From Gnetum montanum (Eukaryota; Streptophyta; Gnetopsida; Gnetales; Gnetaceae), in the NCBI GenBank assembly GCA_015680685.1, contig MNCI01038015.1, forward strand, positions 93,394 to 157,393: a DNA stretch of 64,000 nt, given 5' to 3'. Positions 43,689-53,251 of the stretch are shown here, one piece after another. The translations under genes were made by a program, and so were the position numbers. Each line of letters opens with the position of its first letter. The first letter of the stretch is position 1. Below the pieces are notes generated by a model. It was not told the DNA's origin. It ran no database searches and saw only the letters and a list, made by a program, of their open reading frames with translations.

Positions 43689-45667
43689 TCCATTTCACTG
43701 CACCCCCCACCATTTTATCATTTTTTGTTTTACAGTTTTTTGTTTTACACTTTTTTGTTTTCCACTTTTTTTTTCCATTTTTTGTTTTCCACTTCTTTGA
43801 TTTCCACTATTTGTTTTACAATTTTTTGTTTCAAAATTTTTTGTTTTTCATTTTTTGTGTTCTTTGTGGTTACTTTTATGCGGTTGATTTTCGCTACGAT
43901 GGGTATTGTAATCGTCTTCCTAGTTATCTGGTTTTCGCCATTGCATGGTTGTCCTTGGATTTTACGTCATTTCCGCCTCATAAACTCGGCAGTGAGTCCA
44001 TGTCATCCACCCATTCACCATTCTATGGTTTTCCTTTTGTCGTGAATATGCAACCCCTTCACTTAACAAACATTTTAATGAATGTGTGACTTGTGTAGTT
44101 CCCTGACTAAGGGATGACCCACTAGTTTGAATCAGGTGTGACTTTAAAGGGAATGCTTTAGTTGTTGTTCTGTTCTGTTCCCTGGGTTGCTGGTGTGTCT
44201 TTATGGATTTCCTACCACTCCAAGTCTCTCTCCCTGGAATTTTTTGGGCAGTTCGACCTTGCATGGTGTGGTCCTCACTAAAAAATTCAAAAAAAAGAGA
44301 AAAGAAAAAAAGATGCAAAAACAAAATAAACAAATAAAATGAGGATTTAAAGCACATCCCTTGGTCAGATGCATGCACACACGCATGGGTCTTCGCATGG
44401 TGTGGTTCCTCTGCACAAAAGAAAAAAAAACATATTGCTGTGGGAATTCAAAGCACACCCCTTAGACCGCCTCTCACGGGCCACACGTACTAGTTATGGG
44501 ACTTCCTTGGTCCCCTCTAACTTGGTCTTGTTTCACTTCCCTCTTCTCACGTTTCCTAGAGTGGTGGTTTTTTGTGGAGTCATTCTTGTTTCCTTGGGGA
44601 TAGTTGGGACTTCGTCTATTGCTGTGAGGTTAATGTTTGCGGATGGTTTTAGGTTTGATCTCAGGAAAGGTTCTACCGGGTCACTTAACCACGCTTGCAC
44701 ATGGGGTTTCATGTGGCCGACACTCAAACTTCCATTCTCTTCTCTCCTTCCATTCCCACTTCTCTCTGTACTCACCTCACTGCCCTTTTTATGTTTTGTG
44801 TGTTCGTCGTGTTTTCTGTTGCTCTCCCATGCCTTGGCGGGTTCTCTTGGTTTGGAGTCTTCACTGGTGACACCTATTCTCGACACCCAGGCCCACGGAC
44901 CCTGGTGTTGAGGGTATGCAAGGGCTATAAGGTTGTTGCCTGCTATGGGGAGGACCCACCTGCCTATTCCAGGTTTTGCCTGTTAAGCCTCCAATCCTTT
45001 GGATTTCTTGGTTGATTATTTTCAGTGTCCCATCGTTCGATTTCATCCTCACTTGAGTTCTTTTTTACTCCTGTTCTCTAATTTTATCTCTTTTTCGCAT
45101 TCAATTCCCTTCCTCTTGTCTTCAGCCATGATCGGGCCTTTTCTGCGTTTCAATCACCTCAATTTGGCTTTTCAAATTTTTCATTTCGGGTGTTTTTTGG
45201 GTTGGTAAACGCTGGTCTACAGGTGAACAGTGTTGCGTATATGGGGTCCCGTATACGCAGCCACTATGTATACGTGGCCCCATCGATGTAGTGCCCAACC
45301 CCTATATATACCCCACCACACTTTACATTTTTCCATCATTTGGAGTCCACATTGAGGGGAATTTTTGCCGTTTTTTTCTACCCAACCCTTCCCAATGCAC
45401 CTACATTCCATCGTATGTCCGCATCAACCTATCCTTTCCCTTTTACGCGACCGGAGGTATGCACTTAGTCATGGGGGGGTGGTGCCCTTGTGTAATTAAT
45501 TAATTGTTAATTATAAAACCTTTGGTCCTAACCCCTAAATTAAACACCCCAGGAGAGTTAACGGTGTGCCTGTGCCATTAACATAACTTGGTCAAACTGA
45601 GAAAGTATAAATGGACCATTTTAGCCTACTTCTGAATGGTCTAACGGACGGTTATGTTTGTTTTCAG
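43689..45667 (+). other. Long spacer between integrase and third ORF, element G
   Basis: It has T-rich TTTTTTGTTTTACA repeats (43710-43870) and then blocks homologous to the 3' regions of C, D, E and F. GCATGGTGTGGT and AAAGCACAYCCCTT appear twice here (44262-44368 and 44395-44465), a local duplication. A promoter-like block lies at 45233-45312 and a third purine tract at 45463-45477. It ends TTTGTTTTCAG, a 3' splice-site-like sequence just before the third ORF. I see no convincing coding frame. Confidence 0.7.
45233..45312 (+). promoter_or_regulatory. Internal promoter-like copy of the U3 module, element G
   Basis: GCGTATATGG..CCGTATACGCAGCCAC..TATACGTGGCCCCATCGATGTAG is followed by CTATATATA (45302-45310). 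It repeats the order of motifs in the element's own U3 (GCGTATACGTAGCCAC ... TGGCCCC ... CTATAAATA). It stands about 360 bp before the ATG of the third ORF. It could be a second promoter for that ORF. Activity is inference. Confidence 0.5.
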
Positions 45668-48523
45668 ATGGCACCCAAACCGAGGCACCCAAGGGACGAA
45701 GGACCATCACAACCAAGGGATAAGCACCCACGTACGGGAAGGGGACGTGGAATGCAACCGCCAGAGTATGCAGAGGACTCCCATGCAACTAGGCCCTTCC
45801 GCGAATGACCTGATGTGGAATCTGTCCACCAGATTCCCGAAGAGGAGATTCCCGACGTGCAATCGCTAGGGGATGAGACGCCTAGGATAGCACCCCAGCT
45901 TGAGGTCACATTGACCCAAGCCTGCCTTGATGCTATCATGCCACATGAGGTGCAACAGACGATCCTCCAAGAGTTAAATTTTGGACCATTCCTTGAGCAC
46001 GCTCCAAAAGATGTAAGACCTCAATTGCAGAACTCTCTGATGTGGCCAATCATCACAACCAATGGCGAGTGGTACTTAGGAGAAACATATCTCTTCTAGA
46101 CGAATCGATAGCCAAGGTTAAGAGTAAGAATCAAGGACATATATGTCTCTTACTCTTCAGAAGCAATAGCACAAGCTCTGGGGTTGCCTGAAACTGAGGC
46201 AAATGTGGTAGAAATTCCTAAATAGACCAATCCAGAGGTAAAGGTGCAATGGATCAGATGGTGCTACAGGGTAGAGTGCAAGGAATTCGTCTCCTTGACC
46301 ATGGTGGAGAGAGTCTATTCAAAGATAATGTCTTACCATCTGAATCCAATGGTAAGACCCAGCAAAATCACTACCTTCTCCACTCGTGTGTGTGCCGCCT
46401 TGAGTGGGAAGTTTCCCATGAGCCTTCCACAGCTATTATTTTTGGAGATTGAAAAAAGGTTCGCAGAGAACGAACGTGGAAGACAAGCTCTCCCCTTTCC
46501 CTGCCTCACCTGAAAGTTATACAAATGGGCAGGGATAGCACGGTATTCTAATGACATCATCCAACGCACCCCAATTGCCTCGTGGTGGGAAATGATGAAA
46601 GACAAAACTCTTGCCACCACGCAGACAAAGGAAGATCAACAACCACCTCCACCACCTGAACAAACAACATAGCTAGGCTCGTAAGCCATAGCAAAATACA
46701 TCCGTGAGATTTGGGAAATGCTCTCGAGTCAACGAGAGCCATCTGGCAGGATTGGTGGAGAAGATGATCCTTCGGTCTATCGCCATGCCATGAGCCACTT
46801 GGAGCAAGTGGCACAATCATTCAACTTGCTTGAAAGGGTAGGGCCGATATTTTCCACCGCTCGAGTACCCATTCCAACCAGAATAGATCCAAGCATCCGA
46901 GACGTATCAACTGCAACCCAGCAGTTATTCCCTAAAATCTCAAGGAATGCTGCTACTTTCTCAGTACGCTTGGAGGATGGTGAGGGGGCGACAATCCTGG
47001 TGATGCAGCACCAGGGACAAGAAGTTATAGCTGAAGTGGTTGCTAATACCATTGCTATCACTCTCAATGCACCGACAGCACCTGTACCAAACATCCATGG
47101 ACTACAAGATGTACAAGTGTCTACCAAAATTTCATGTAGCAAGATGGATGCAGCCCAACATGAAGAAATGTTGGACCGACTAGTAAGAATCGAGCAACCA
47201 CTTCTGGATGTCTTCGATCTTCCAAACAACATCACTGCAACCCAGTCGGAGCTGCTATTGGCAAGGGGCAAGAGCCTTGTTTTGGAGGGGCAACTAGAAG
47301 TCATTCAAGCTACTTGCCAGTGCTTGGCAACGGAGGTTGCCCAATTAAGAGCCCAGCTTGCTGATCCAGCCATCCTTGACCGTGAAATCACCAGAGATGA
47401 AGCTTTTCAATAGCTTCAACTTAAATTTCAGGTTGTTCACGATGAAAGGGAGACGACGATCCTAGACAAGTCCATAGCAGATGCTCGAGCATATCATTTA
47501 GAGAAGGACTTGGCAGAGGTTTGCCAGGAGAACGTGCAGCTGACTGTAGAAGTTCATTGCCTACACAATCTTGGTGCAGAGAACGTGCACATGAAAGATT
47601 TTATCCACCAATAGCAGGAGGAGCTAGCTAGGGTGAACGTAGATATGAGAAGGTTGGCTGCTAAGAATCAAAATCTATTAATGGAGGAGGTTTGGGCATT
47701 GCGACAAAAGTCTGCAATCGAAAGTGCTGCTTGAAAGAACAAGGTCCTAAATTTTAAAAGAGTAAAAAATCATTACAGGGACTAAGTGGGATTGTAGAAG
47801 GAGGTAAATGAGAAACACATTCAAGTCGCTAAAGCCCAGATGAACCAAGCGCTCCAGCAGCTTCAAGAAGGAGGCAATGTATGGCCATCCATCTTCGATG
47901 GATTGAATGCCTACAACAAAGCAGAAATCTGCCTAAAGGAGCTGCAAATTAAAGAAATGACAGAATATATAAAGTTAGCCAACCTTCGGTATGCAAACCT
48001 GGCCATGCTCACAGCCGGGAGACCGTAGTCAGAATTAGAGAAACAAGTGGTTGCCTTGTATTCCCTATACGAGGGAGAGTTTTAGGCGCACAAGGCAATA
48101 AAACAAAAGCTAGCAACAGCAAATGTAGAACTCAAGGTCCTCCGTCCAAGCTTTGAAGGCCAACGTATGATTGCGAAGGACCTGGCCTGAAGAATGAGTG
48201 ACTACCAGCAACTACAAGCATCAATCCGAGCATTCGATATCAAACACAAATAGTTCGTAGCCTGGTTTGTCAATTTGAAAGAACTCATTCTGGTGCTGCC
48301 TTGCCCTTGGGAAATTCCAGTTCCAACACACATTGGAAAAGCTACCTGGACTGTGAACGACCCCAGAAGCAAAGAAGAGAAAATGAGGGCTCTCTTGGAG
48401 GCTTTTTGAATGTCTCCAGAAGTTGCAGCTACCGCGGGGCTACCGACATCCGTGCTGCCACCAACGCACAGGCCAGAGGCTGGAGAAGGTTCATCAAAAT
48501 CACCACCCCCAGGGACGGTGTGA
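45668..48523 (+). pseudogene. Third ORF (951 codons with stops), element G
   Basis: The ATG follows TTTGTTTTCAG, a good splice-acceptor sequence. One frame can be followed for 951 codons to TGA at 48521-48523, with about 17 in-frame stops but no frameshift. The N-terminus is basic and Pro-rich (MAPKPRHPRDEGPSQPRDKH). A globular region (about codons 100-330) includes NGEWYLGETYLF, EAIAQALGLPETEAN and a Leu/Phe-rich stretch. The C-terminal half is rich in heptad-like Leu/Ala/Glu runs, suggesting coiled coil. It ends SKSPPPGTV. It holds the place of the envelope-like ORF of Athila elements, but I see no signal peptide or clear membrane segment. Function unknown. Confidence 0.7.
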
Positions 48524-48753
48524 TCTCCTCTAGCGATTTTGTACATCATCCTACACTGCAGAGGACTAGCGAGGTGTTTAATTTTATCTCTAAACACCAC
48601 CATTTTTGTAATTTGTCCTCCTCTGTAACTCAGGCACTTGGTAAAGTCATGTTGTTTCATGTGTGTGTCATTTATCTGTTTAAGTTACGTGTGTTGTAAA
48701 TAAGAATCCATACATTCCAAATTGTAAAGTAACTCGAGGACGAGTTTTTGCTC

Positions 48754-48766
48754 AGTCGTGGGGGTA
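48754..48766 (+). other. 3' polypurine tract, element G
   Basis: AGTCGTGGGGGTA directly precedes the 3' LTR. Confidence 0.85.
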
Positions 48767-49690
48767 TGATGAAGTGTCAAAAGTCAATGCATTGACTAGG
48801 CTGCGTATACGTAGCCACGTCGACGCGGGCCCGTCGATGTAGCCACCCTACATTGATGTGGCCCCGTTTACGTAGCCACCCTTCCTGGCCTATAAATATG
48901 AGGGCCTTGCACCTCATTTAGACATCTTTTTGAGTAGTTGTAGCGAAGCTCTTGTAGTTTGCTCCCACAAGAGATAGAATATTTTCCAAGTGCCCGCAGC
49001 AGGTGTATGAAAAGTGATCGGATCTTTATTCGAGCGTTGATGTATCTAAGCCCATTGGCGTGATAGCAATAAAGAGGAAATGTTCATGCAATCCTTATAG
49101 CATTTGGACTTAGTTATTTCATGCATTTAATAGTTTAACATGTTTATGATTTATTAATTACTTGTTGATGCTTTTTAAGTTACTTGTTGATTTTTTATGT
49201 TTTTATTATTATAATTGCAATCGTTATTGTTCATTCGTAGTTCATTAAAGACATAAGTATGACCATCTTGAACGTAATCCAAACACTTGGTAAGCCCAGT
49301 GACGCTTAACGTCTGGTAACCCAGTAGTGTTAGGAAATGCTCAGAACATGCTCGAAAGATGGGACCGGATACTTATGCTAGGAGTAGTTAGAATATAAAC
49401 TAGGATAATTAGAGATTAGATAATAGTTTATTCATTACCTTTCATACTTCAATTAGTCACTGAAAAAGATAATTAAAAATACATAAAAATCATTAGCCTT
49501 AGTCTCACTTAACCAACGTAACAGAGCTTCACAAGTGAGATTAGGATGACAATGACCGTTCTAACATAAGGTTTCATTGGCTAGAAGTCTAGTGTATGTT
49601 AAGTGCTTATAGTCTACGGATTTTGACCGAGTCGTGCGTGAACGCTCGTCATTCGTATGGTTGGACGTAGGGATACCTAGCCACTCATCA
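48767..49690 (+). repeat. 3' LTR of element G (924 bp)
   Basis: Same length as the 5' LTR and followed by TTAGT. TATA is at about 48892-48903. The differences from the 5' LTR are mainly transitions at CpG and other C sites. The U3 W-box-like cores (GTCAAAAGTCAATGCATTGAC) are kept. Confidence 0.92.
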
Positions 49691-49695
49691 TTAGT

Positions 49696-50222
49696 ATATA
49701 TTTTTGTTGATGCATTGTTTTCTTTTTGGTAAATTCTTGTAGTTAAGACTTTAACTCCTGTTCCAAATGATATTCCCAGAGCCTACGGACTCTTTGAATG
49801 TGGGTTTGTCAGGGCATTAAGGGCATGAGCCTGCTTTGGGGATGACCCATTGACATTCCTATTTGGTGCACCAGTTAAATTCTTTCCCCTATCATTTTTG
49901 CAATCTATTTTATTTTGTTCATTTTCATCTTAACATCCATTTCATCGATGTTATAGTTGTCTCTTTTTCTCCATCTTTCTTGTTCTTTCTTCTTTCTCCA
50001 TTCTATCGCTACCGGAGGTTCGTGATTAGTCATGGGGTTACGGGGCCCAATTTTTTCGATTTTCTCCTAACCCCTACACCTTCGGTAGTCACCAATCTTA
50101 TATATCCAGATCCATATTATCCATACCACAACTCAGCCAATGGACCTTTCACTGAAGCAAGGTATCAATTGCATCATGATTCATTTACCCTTGCTAATAT
50201 AAAGACTGTGTTGTGTGTGCAG
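49696..50222 (+). other. 3' region of element D, resumed after element G
   Basis: It continues exactly where 28191 stops and parallels element C (11131-11695). It includes the second AGTCATGGGG tract (50028-50040) and ends in TGTGTTGTGTGTGCAG. A 181-codon open frame starts at 49863, but only its last 61 codons (from 50223) are conserved in other copies. Confidence 0.75.
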
Positions 50223-50408
50223 ATGGCAATCATACAACAACGGATTGGATCTGGAAGGAACAATCGGAATGAAGCGGTGCTGAAGCAGCTATGCAAGGAG
50301 CAAGACCGATGGCGCACTTACAAATGGACAATGAAAGGCATAATCTTGGCGTTGGCAGCAGCAACACTTCTTTCTTTCTTCCTTTCTCAGCTACCAAATA
50401 AGGTCTAA
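50223..50408 (+). CDS. Small 61-residue ORF with hydrophobic C-terminus, element D (intact)
   Basis: The ATG at 50223 follows TGTGTTGTGTGTGCAG, a splice-acceptor-like sequence. This is the only uninterrupted copy. It starts MAIIQQRIGSGRNNRN, has a charged middle (LKQLCKEQDRWRTYKW), and ends with a roughly 18-residue hydrophobic run (ILALAAATLLSFFLS) before QLPNKV. It looks like a short protein with one C-terminal membrane segment. I do not recognise a family. The same start and end are found in C, E and F. Expression from a spliced RNA is inferred from the acceptor only. Confidence 0.55.
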   Translation: MAIIQQRIGSGRNNRNEAVLKQLCKEQDRWRTYKWTMKGIILALAAATLLSFFLSQLPNKV

Positions 50409-50569
50409 TGTCAAATGTATAAGGTGTTCACTCTTGTTGTCATGAATACCAGTTTTTTCTTATCTTGTAATGATGATCTGTTCACATGTCATCCCATTAG
50501 TTCCATTTGAGTCAATAATCCCATACTGTTCCAATATTTTGTAAGGAACTCGAGGATGATTTTTTATTT

Positions 50570-50582
50570 AGTCATGGGGGTA
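50570..50582 (+). other. 3' polypurine tract, element D
   Basis: AGTCATGGGGGTA directly before the 3' LTR. Confidence 0.87.
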
Positions 50583-51370
50583 TGATGGGACGCGATATCG
50601 CATGGGCCGCGATATCGCTTACGTGATATTGCAGTGCGCCGTCAAATCTATAAATAAGAGGCGGCTCTCCTTTATTTTTCATTCTAGGCCTAGACTGTAG
50701 TGAAACTTTGGCAGTTTGATCCCTCCAAAGATAGAATATTTTCCATGTGCCCGCAGTAGGAGCTCCAAAGTGAACGGATCTTTATTTGAGCAAATATTGT
50801 ACGTGAACACATGTTTGTGTATGGCAATAAAAACGAACTTCTTGGATAAACCTTGCAGTGCATGGAATAGGCTAAATAGGATTTTATTTACTATTATTTA
50901 TTGTTTATCATTTAATCGCTTTATTAGTCATTAAATCTCTTTCAACCCTTCTCTCCTAGTTAAGTGCCTCAGTATGACCGCTTCGAGCACATGCGTTACA
51001 CTTGGTGATCCCAGCAACGACTAGAGTTTGGTAACCAAGGTTGCATTGGTTCAGGGTGTGAACGGTAAGTGGGAACAAATGTTGATGCTAGGTTAATTAA
51101 GGTTTGGTTAGTTAGTTAAATTTAGTTAATTAATCTCTTCACCCTTCACCTTGTTAGCATAGGAGATAAAATAGAAAAAACATAAAAATCATATACCTCA
51201 GACTTACTTAACCATACATCGTGACAAATACAAGTTTGGGAAGACAACGAATAATTAACCTTAAGTGTTCCATGAGGCGTGTAGGCACTTAGTCTGCGAG
51301 GTTTGACCGGATCGCGCGTGTAACACTCATATTCATATGGTTGAGTGTAGGGGTACCTCACCACTCATCA
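50583..51370 (+). repeat. 3' LTR of element D (788 bp)
   Basis: It starts TGATGGG and ends CTCATCA, followed by ATGGT. It has only three GATATC-type units (cores at 50594, 50611, 50625) against six in the 5' LTR, which accounts for most of the 59-bp length difference. TATA is at about 50648-50655 and the poly(A) signal GGCAATAAAAACGA near 50824. Confidence 0.9.
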
Positions 51371-51560
51371 ATGGTGTTTTCGACCATGTAGCCCTAGTGG
51401 TATAGAATATGAGGTGCATTATGTTGGTACATGGCCTTCCCCATTCAACCAGCACCTTCTCTACTACCTCCATTCCCAGCTATAGCATCACCGACACCAT
51501 TATGGCCCAACATGAGGACCTCGTCGAGATCCTGAAATGCTCCACCCAGGCCTTGCCATC
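51371..51560 (-). pseudogene. Type III polyketide synthase pseudogene, upstream piece
   Basis: Minus-strand translation gives LGMEVVEKVLVEWGRP, then IMHLIFYTT. This corresponds to the family's conserved E-W-G-(Q/R)-P ... I-T-H-L-(V/I)-F-(C)-T-T-S-G stretch upstream of the catalytic Cys. The frame then degrades. With 22680-22891 it forms one ancestral gene split by element D. About 35 residues around the active-site Cys are missing at the break. Stops and frame changes show it was already a pseudogene or has decayed since. Confidence 0.65.
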
Positions 51561-52313
51561 CATGAATTTCAATTGCAGCAAGACACGGTCTCGACTCATC
51601 AACCCTTCACCGGCTGTGCAAGGTTTGATAGATGGGCAGAATCAATCTGGGCAGTTCTAGTCCTGCATGATCAGCATGAAAAACACTAGCAGAGGACTAG
51701 AGTGGCTTGATGAGGAAGAATAGGACCCTTTCGAGGATATTTCAATGGAATTCAAGTGGGTGAAGTGATCAACTTTTCAAATTTGGCTCTCTTGCAATGA
51801 CTCTTTGGCTCCTTGACTTTTCAGATTTGACTTCCCTATAGTGACTCTTTGGCTCCCTTGCACGTGGTGCGTAATGTGGAGGGCAACAAAATACACTTCG
51901 CACACCTCCGCCCCCTCCACANACAACAATTATTATTAAGTCATTTTTGTAATTTTTTTCTTAAATATAACATGAACTGAAAGTGGTAACCAAGAAGCAA
52001 ACAAGCTTCCTTATTTAATTTCCCAGAGTGGTTGTATGTAATTGACAAATAAGATGTTTGTGCATTTGCAACTAAATATAAAAAATTAACTAGGAAATCA
52101 ATCTTTTTTTATTTAAACTCTTTACATGATAAACTTTATTGGGTTGAATTAAAGCATAAAATGTTTTTTATTACCCATCAATTCATGAATATAAGATTTA
52201 AATTATTTTAAACACCTACAGGCAAAGTTTTTACAAAGAAAATTGACTTTTAATCAATAAATTAACAATGAGTTGTTAGCTTAGTGGAATAGATCTTGGC
52301 TTAGTAACCTCAA
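51561..52313. other. Host intergenic DNA between D and F
   Basis: There may be further decayed PKS sequence up to about 51660. Beyond that I see no gene. A single N lies at 51922. From about 51930 the sequence is very AT-rich. Confidence 0.5.
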
Positions 52314-53119
52314 TGATGAACCGCGATATCGCGTCTGTGATATCGGATCCAACCATGTGATGTCGAATACCCGATATCGCGGCCTGTCTCCTTGCCTATA
52401 AATAAGAGGTAGTGCCCTTGGTTTCCACATTAGACAGTTAGTCCCTTAGCCAAACTCCTACCATTTCTTCCCCCTAGAATTAGAATTATTTCTTCGTGCT
52501 TGCAGTAGGAGTCATAGAGTGAACGGATCTTTATTCGAGCATTGTGTACCTAAGCATACTTTGTGCACAACAATAAAGATGAACTTTATGATAAACCTTG
52601 CAGCATATAGAATAGATTAATTAGCATTAATTATTATTTAATGCTTTCCTAGTTAGTTAATGATCTCTCTCACCCTACAACTCTCTTAGTTAAATACACT
52701 CAGTACGATCGCTTCGAGCATGCGTGTAGCACTTGGTAACCCAGTAATGATTAGCGTTTGGTAATCCTAGCAGTGTTGCACTAGTTTAGGATGTATGTGG
52801 CAAGTGGGAATGGATACTATTTAGGAGTAATTAGAACTTAGTTAATGAGTAGTTAAATTAGATTAGTTACTTAGTTATCTCTCTCCCCCTCCTTACTAGC
52901 GTAGGATATAAAACACATAAAAGCCATAAAAATAATATGCCTCAAGCTTACTTAACCATACAATCGTGACATACAAGTAAGTTTGGGAAGACAATGATTA
53001 ACCAACCCATTATTGTTTCACAAAGGTGCATAGGCACTTAGTTCTTGGAATTTGACCAGATTGTGAGTGAAATGCTCGTATTCGTGTGATTGAGTGTAGG
53101 GGTACCTCGCTGCTCATCA
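52314..53119 (+). repeat. 5' LTR of element F (806 bp)
   Basis: TGATGAACC...CTCATCA. GATATC-type units are GCGATATCGCG, GTGATATCGG and CCGATATCGCGG (52322-52381). TATA (CTATAAATAAG) is at 52397-52407 and the poly(A) signal CAATAAAGATGA near 52570. Confidence 0.9.
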
Positions 53120-53120
53120 T

Positions 53121-53138
53121 TGGCGCCATTATTGGGGA
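53121..53138 (+). other. Primer binding site (tRNA-Asp, four mismatches), element F
   Basis: TGGCGCCATTATTGGGGA, one base after the LTR. The changes are G-to-A and C-to-T. Confidence 0.87.
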
Positions 53139-53251
53139 CTTAGTTGTTTGTGCACTAAGTAGAACTTAGGAAATCATTCACATCATTGGAACAAACCCTT
53201 AGGGTTGGTTAAGAAAAAGATAATAGTACATTGCACACTGAACAAGACAAG

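Larger units (their letters stand above)
28192..49690 (+). mobile_element. Element G: complete Athila-like retrotransposon with third ORF, split by element E
   Basis: The two LTRs are each exactly 924 bp (28192-29115 and 48767-49690). The 5-bp target duplicate TTAGT is at 28187-28191 and 49691-49695. The order is LTR, primer site, gag, protease, RT (cut at 33298 by element E, resuming at 41543), RNase H, integrase, long spacer, third ORF, purine tract, LTR. My hand comparison of the LTRs gives about 67 substitutions and no gaps, so roughly 7 percent divergence. G sits in the 3' region of element D. Confidence 0.93.
22892..51370 (+). mobile_element. Element D: gag-pro-only Athila-like retrotransposon, split by element G
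   Basis: The 5' LTR is at 22892-23738 and the 3' LTR at 50583-51370. The target duplicate ATGGT is at 22887-22891 and 51371-51375. Internal parts are the primer site, gag, protease with the same RT-RH-IN deletion as element C, and a 3' region. That 3' region is interrupted at 28191 by element G and resumes at 49696. Without the inserts D would be about 7 kb. Confidence 0.92.

Noticed and set aside
44369-44911. 180-codon open frame in the spacer of G
   Set aside because: It has no counterpart as a frame in the other elements, although the DNA is shared. It is treated as non-coding.
49863-50222. Upstream 120 codons of the open frame that contains the small ORF of D
   Set aside because: They are not conserved in C, E or F and consist of T-rich non-coding sequence. 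Only the part from 50223 is conserved.
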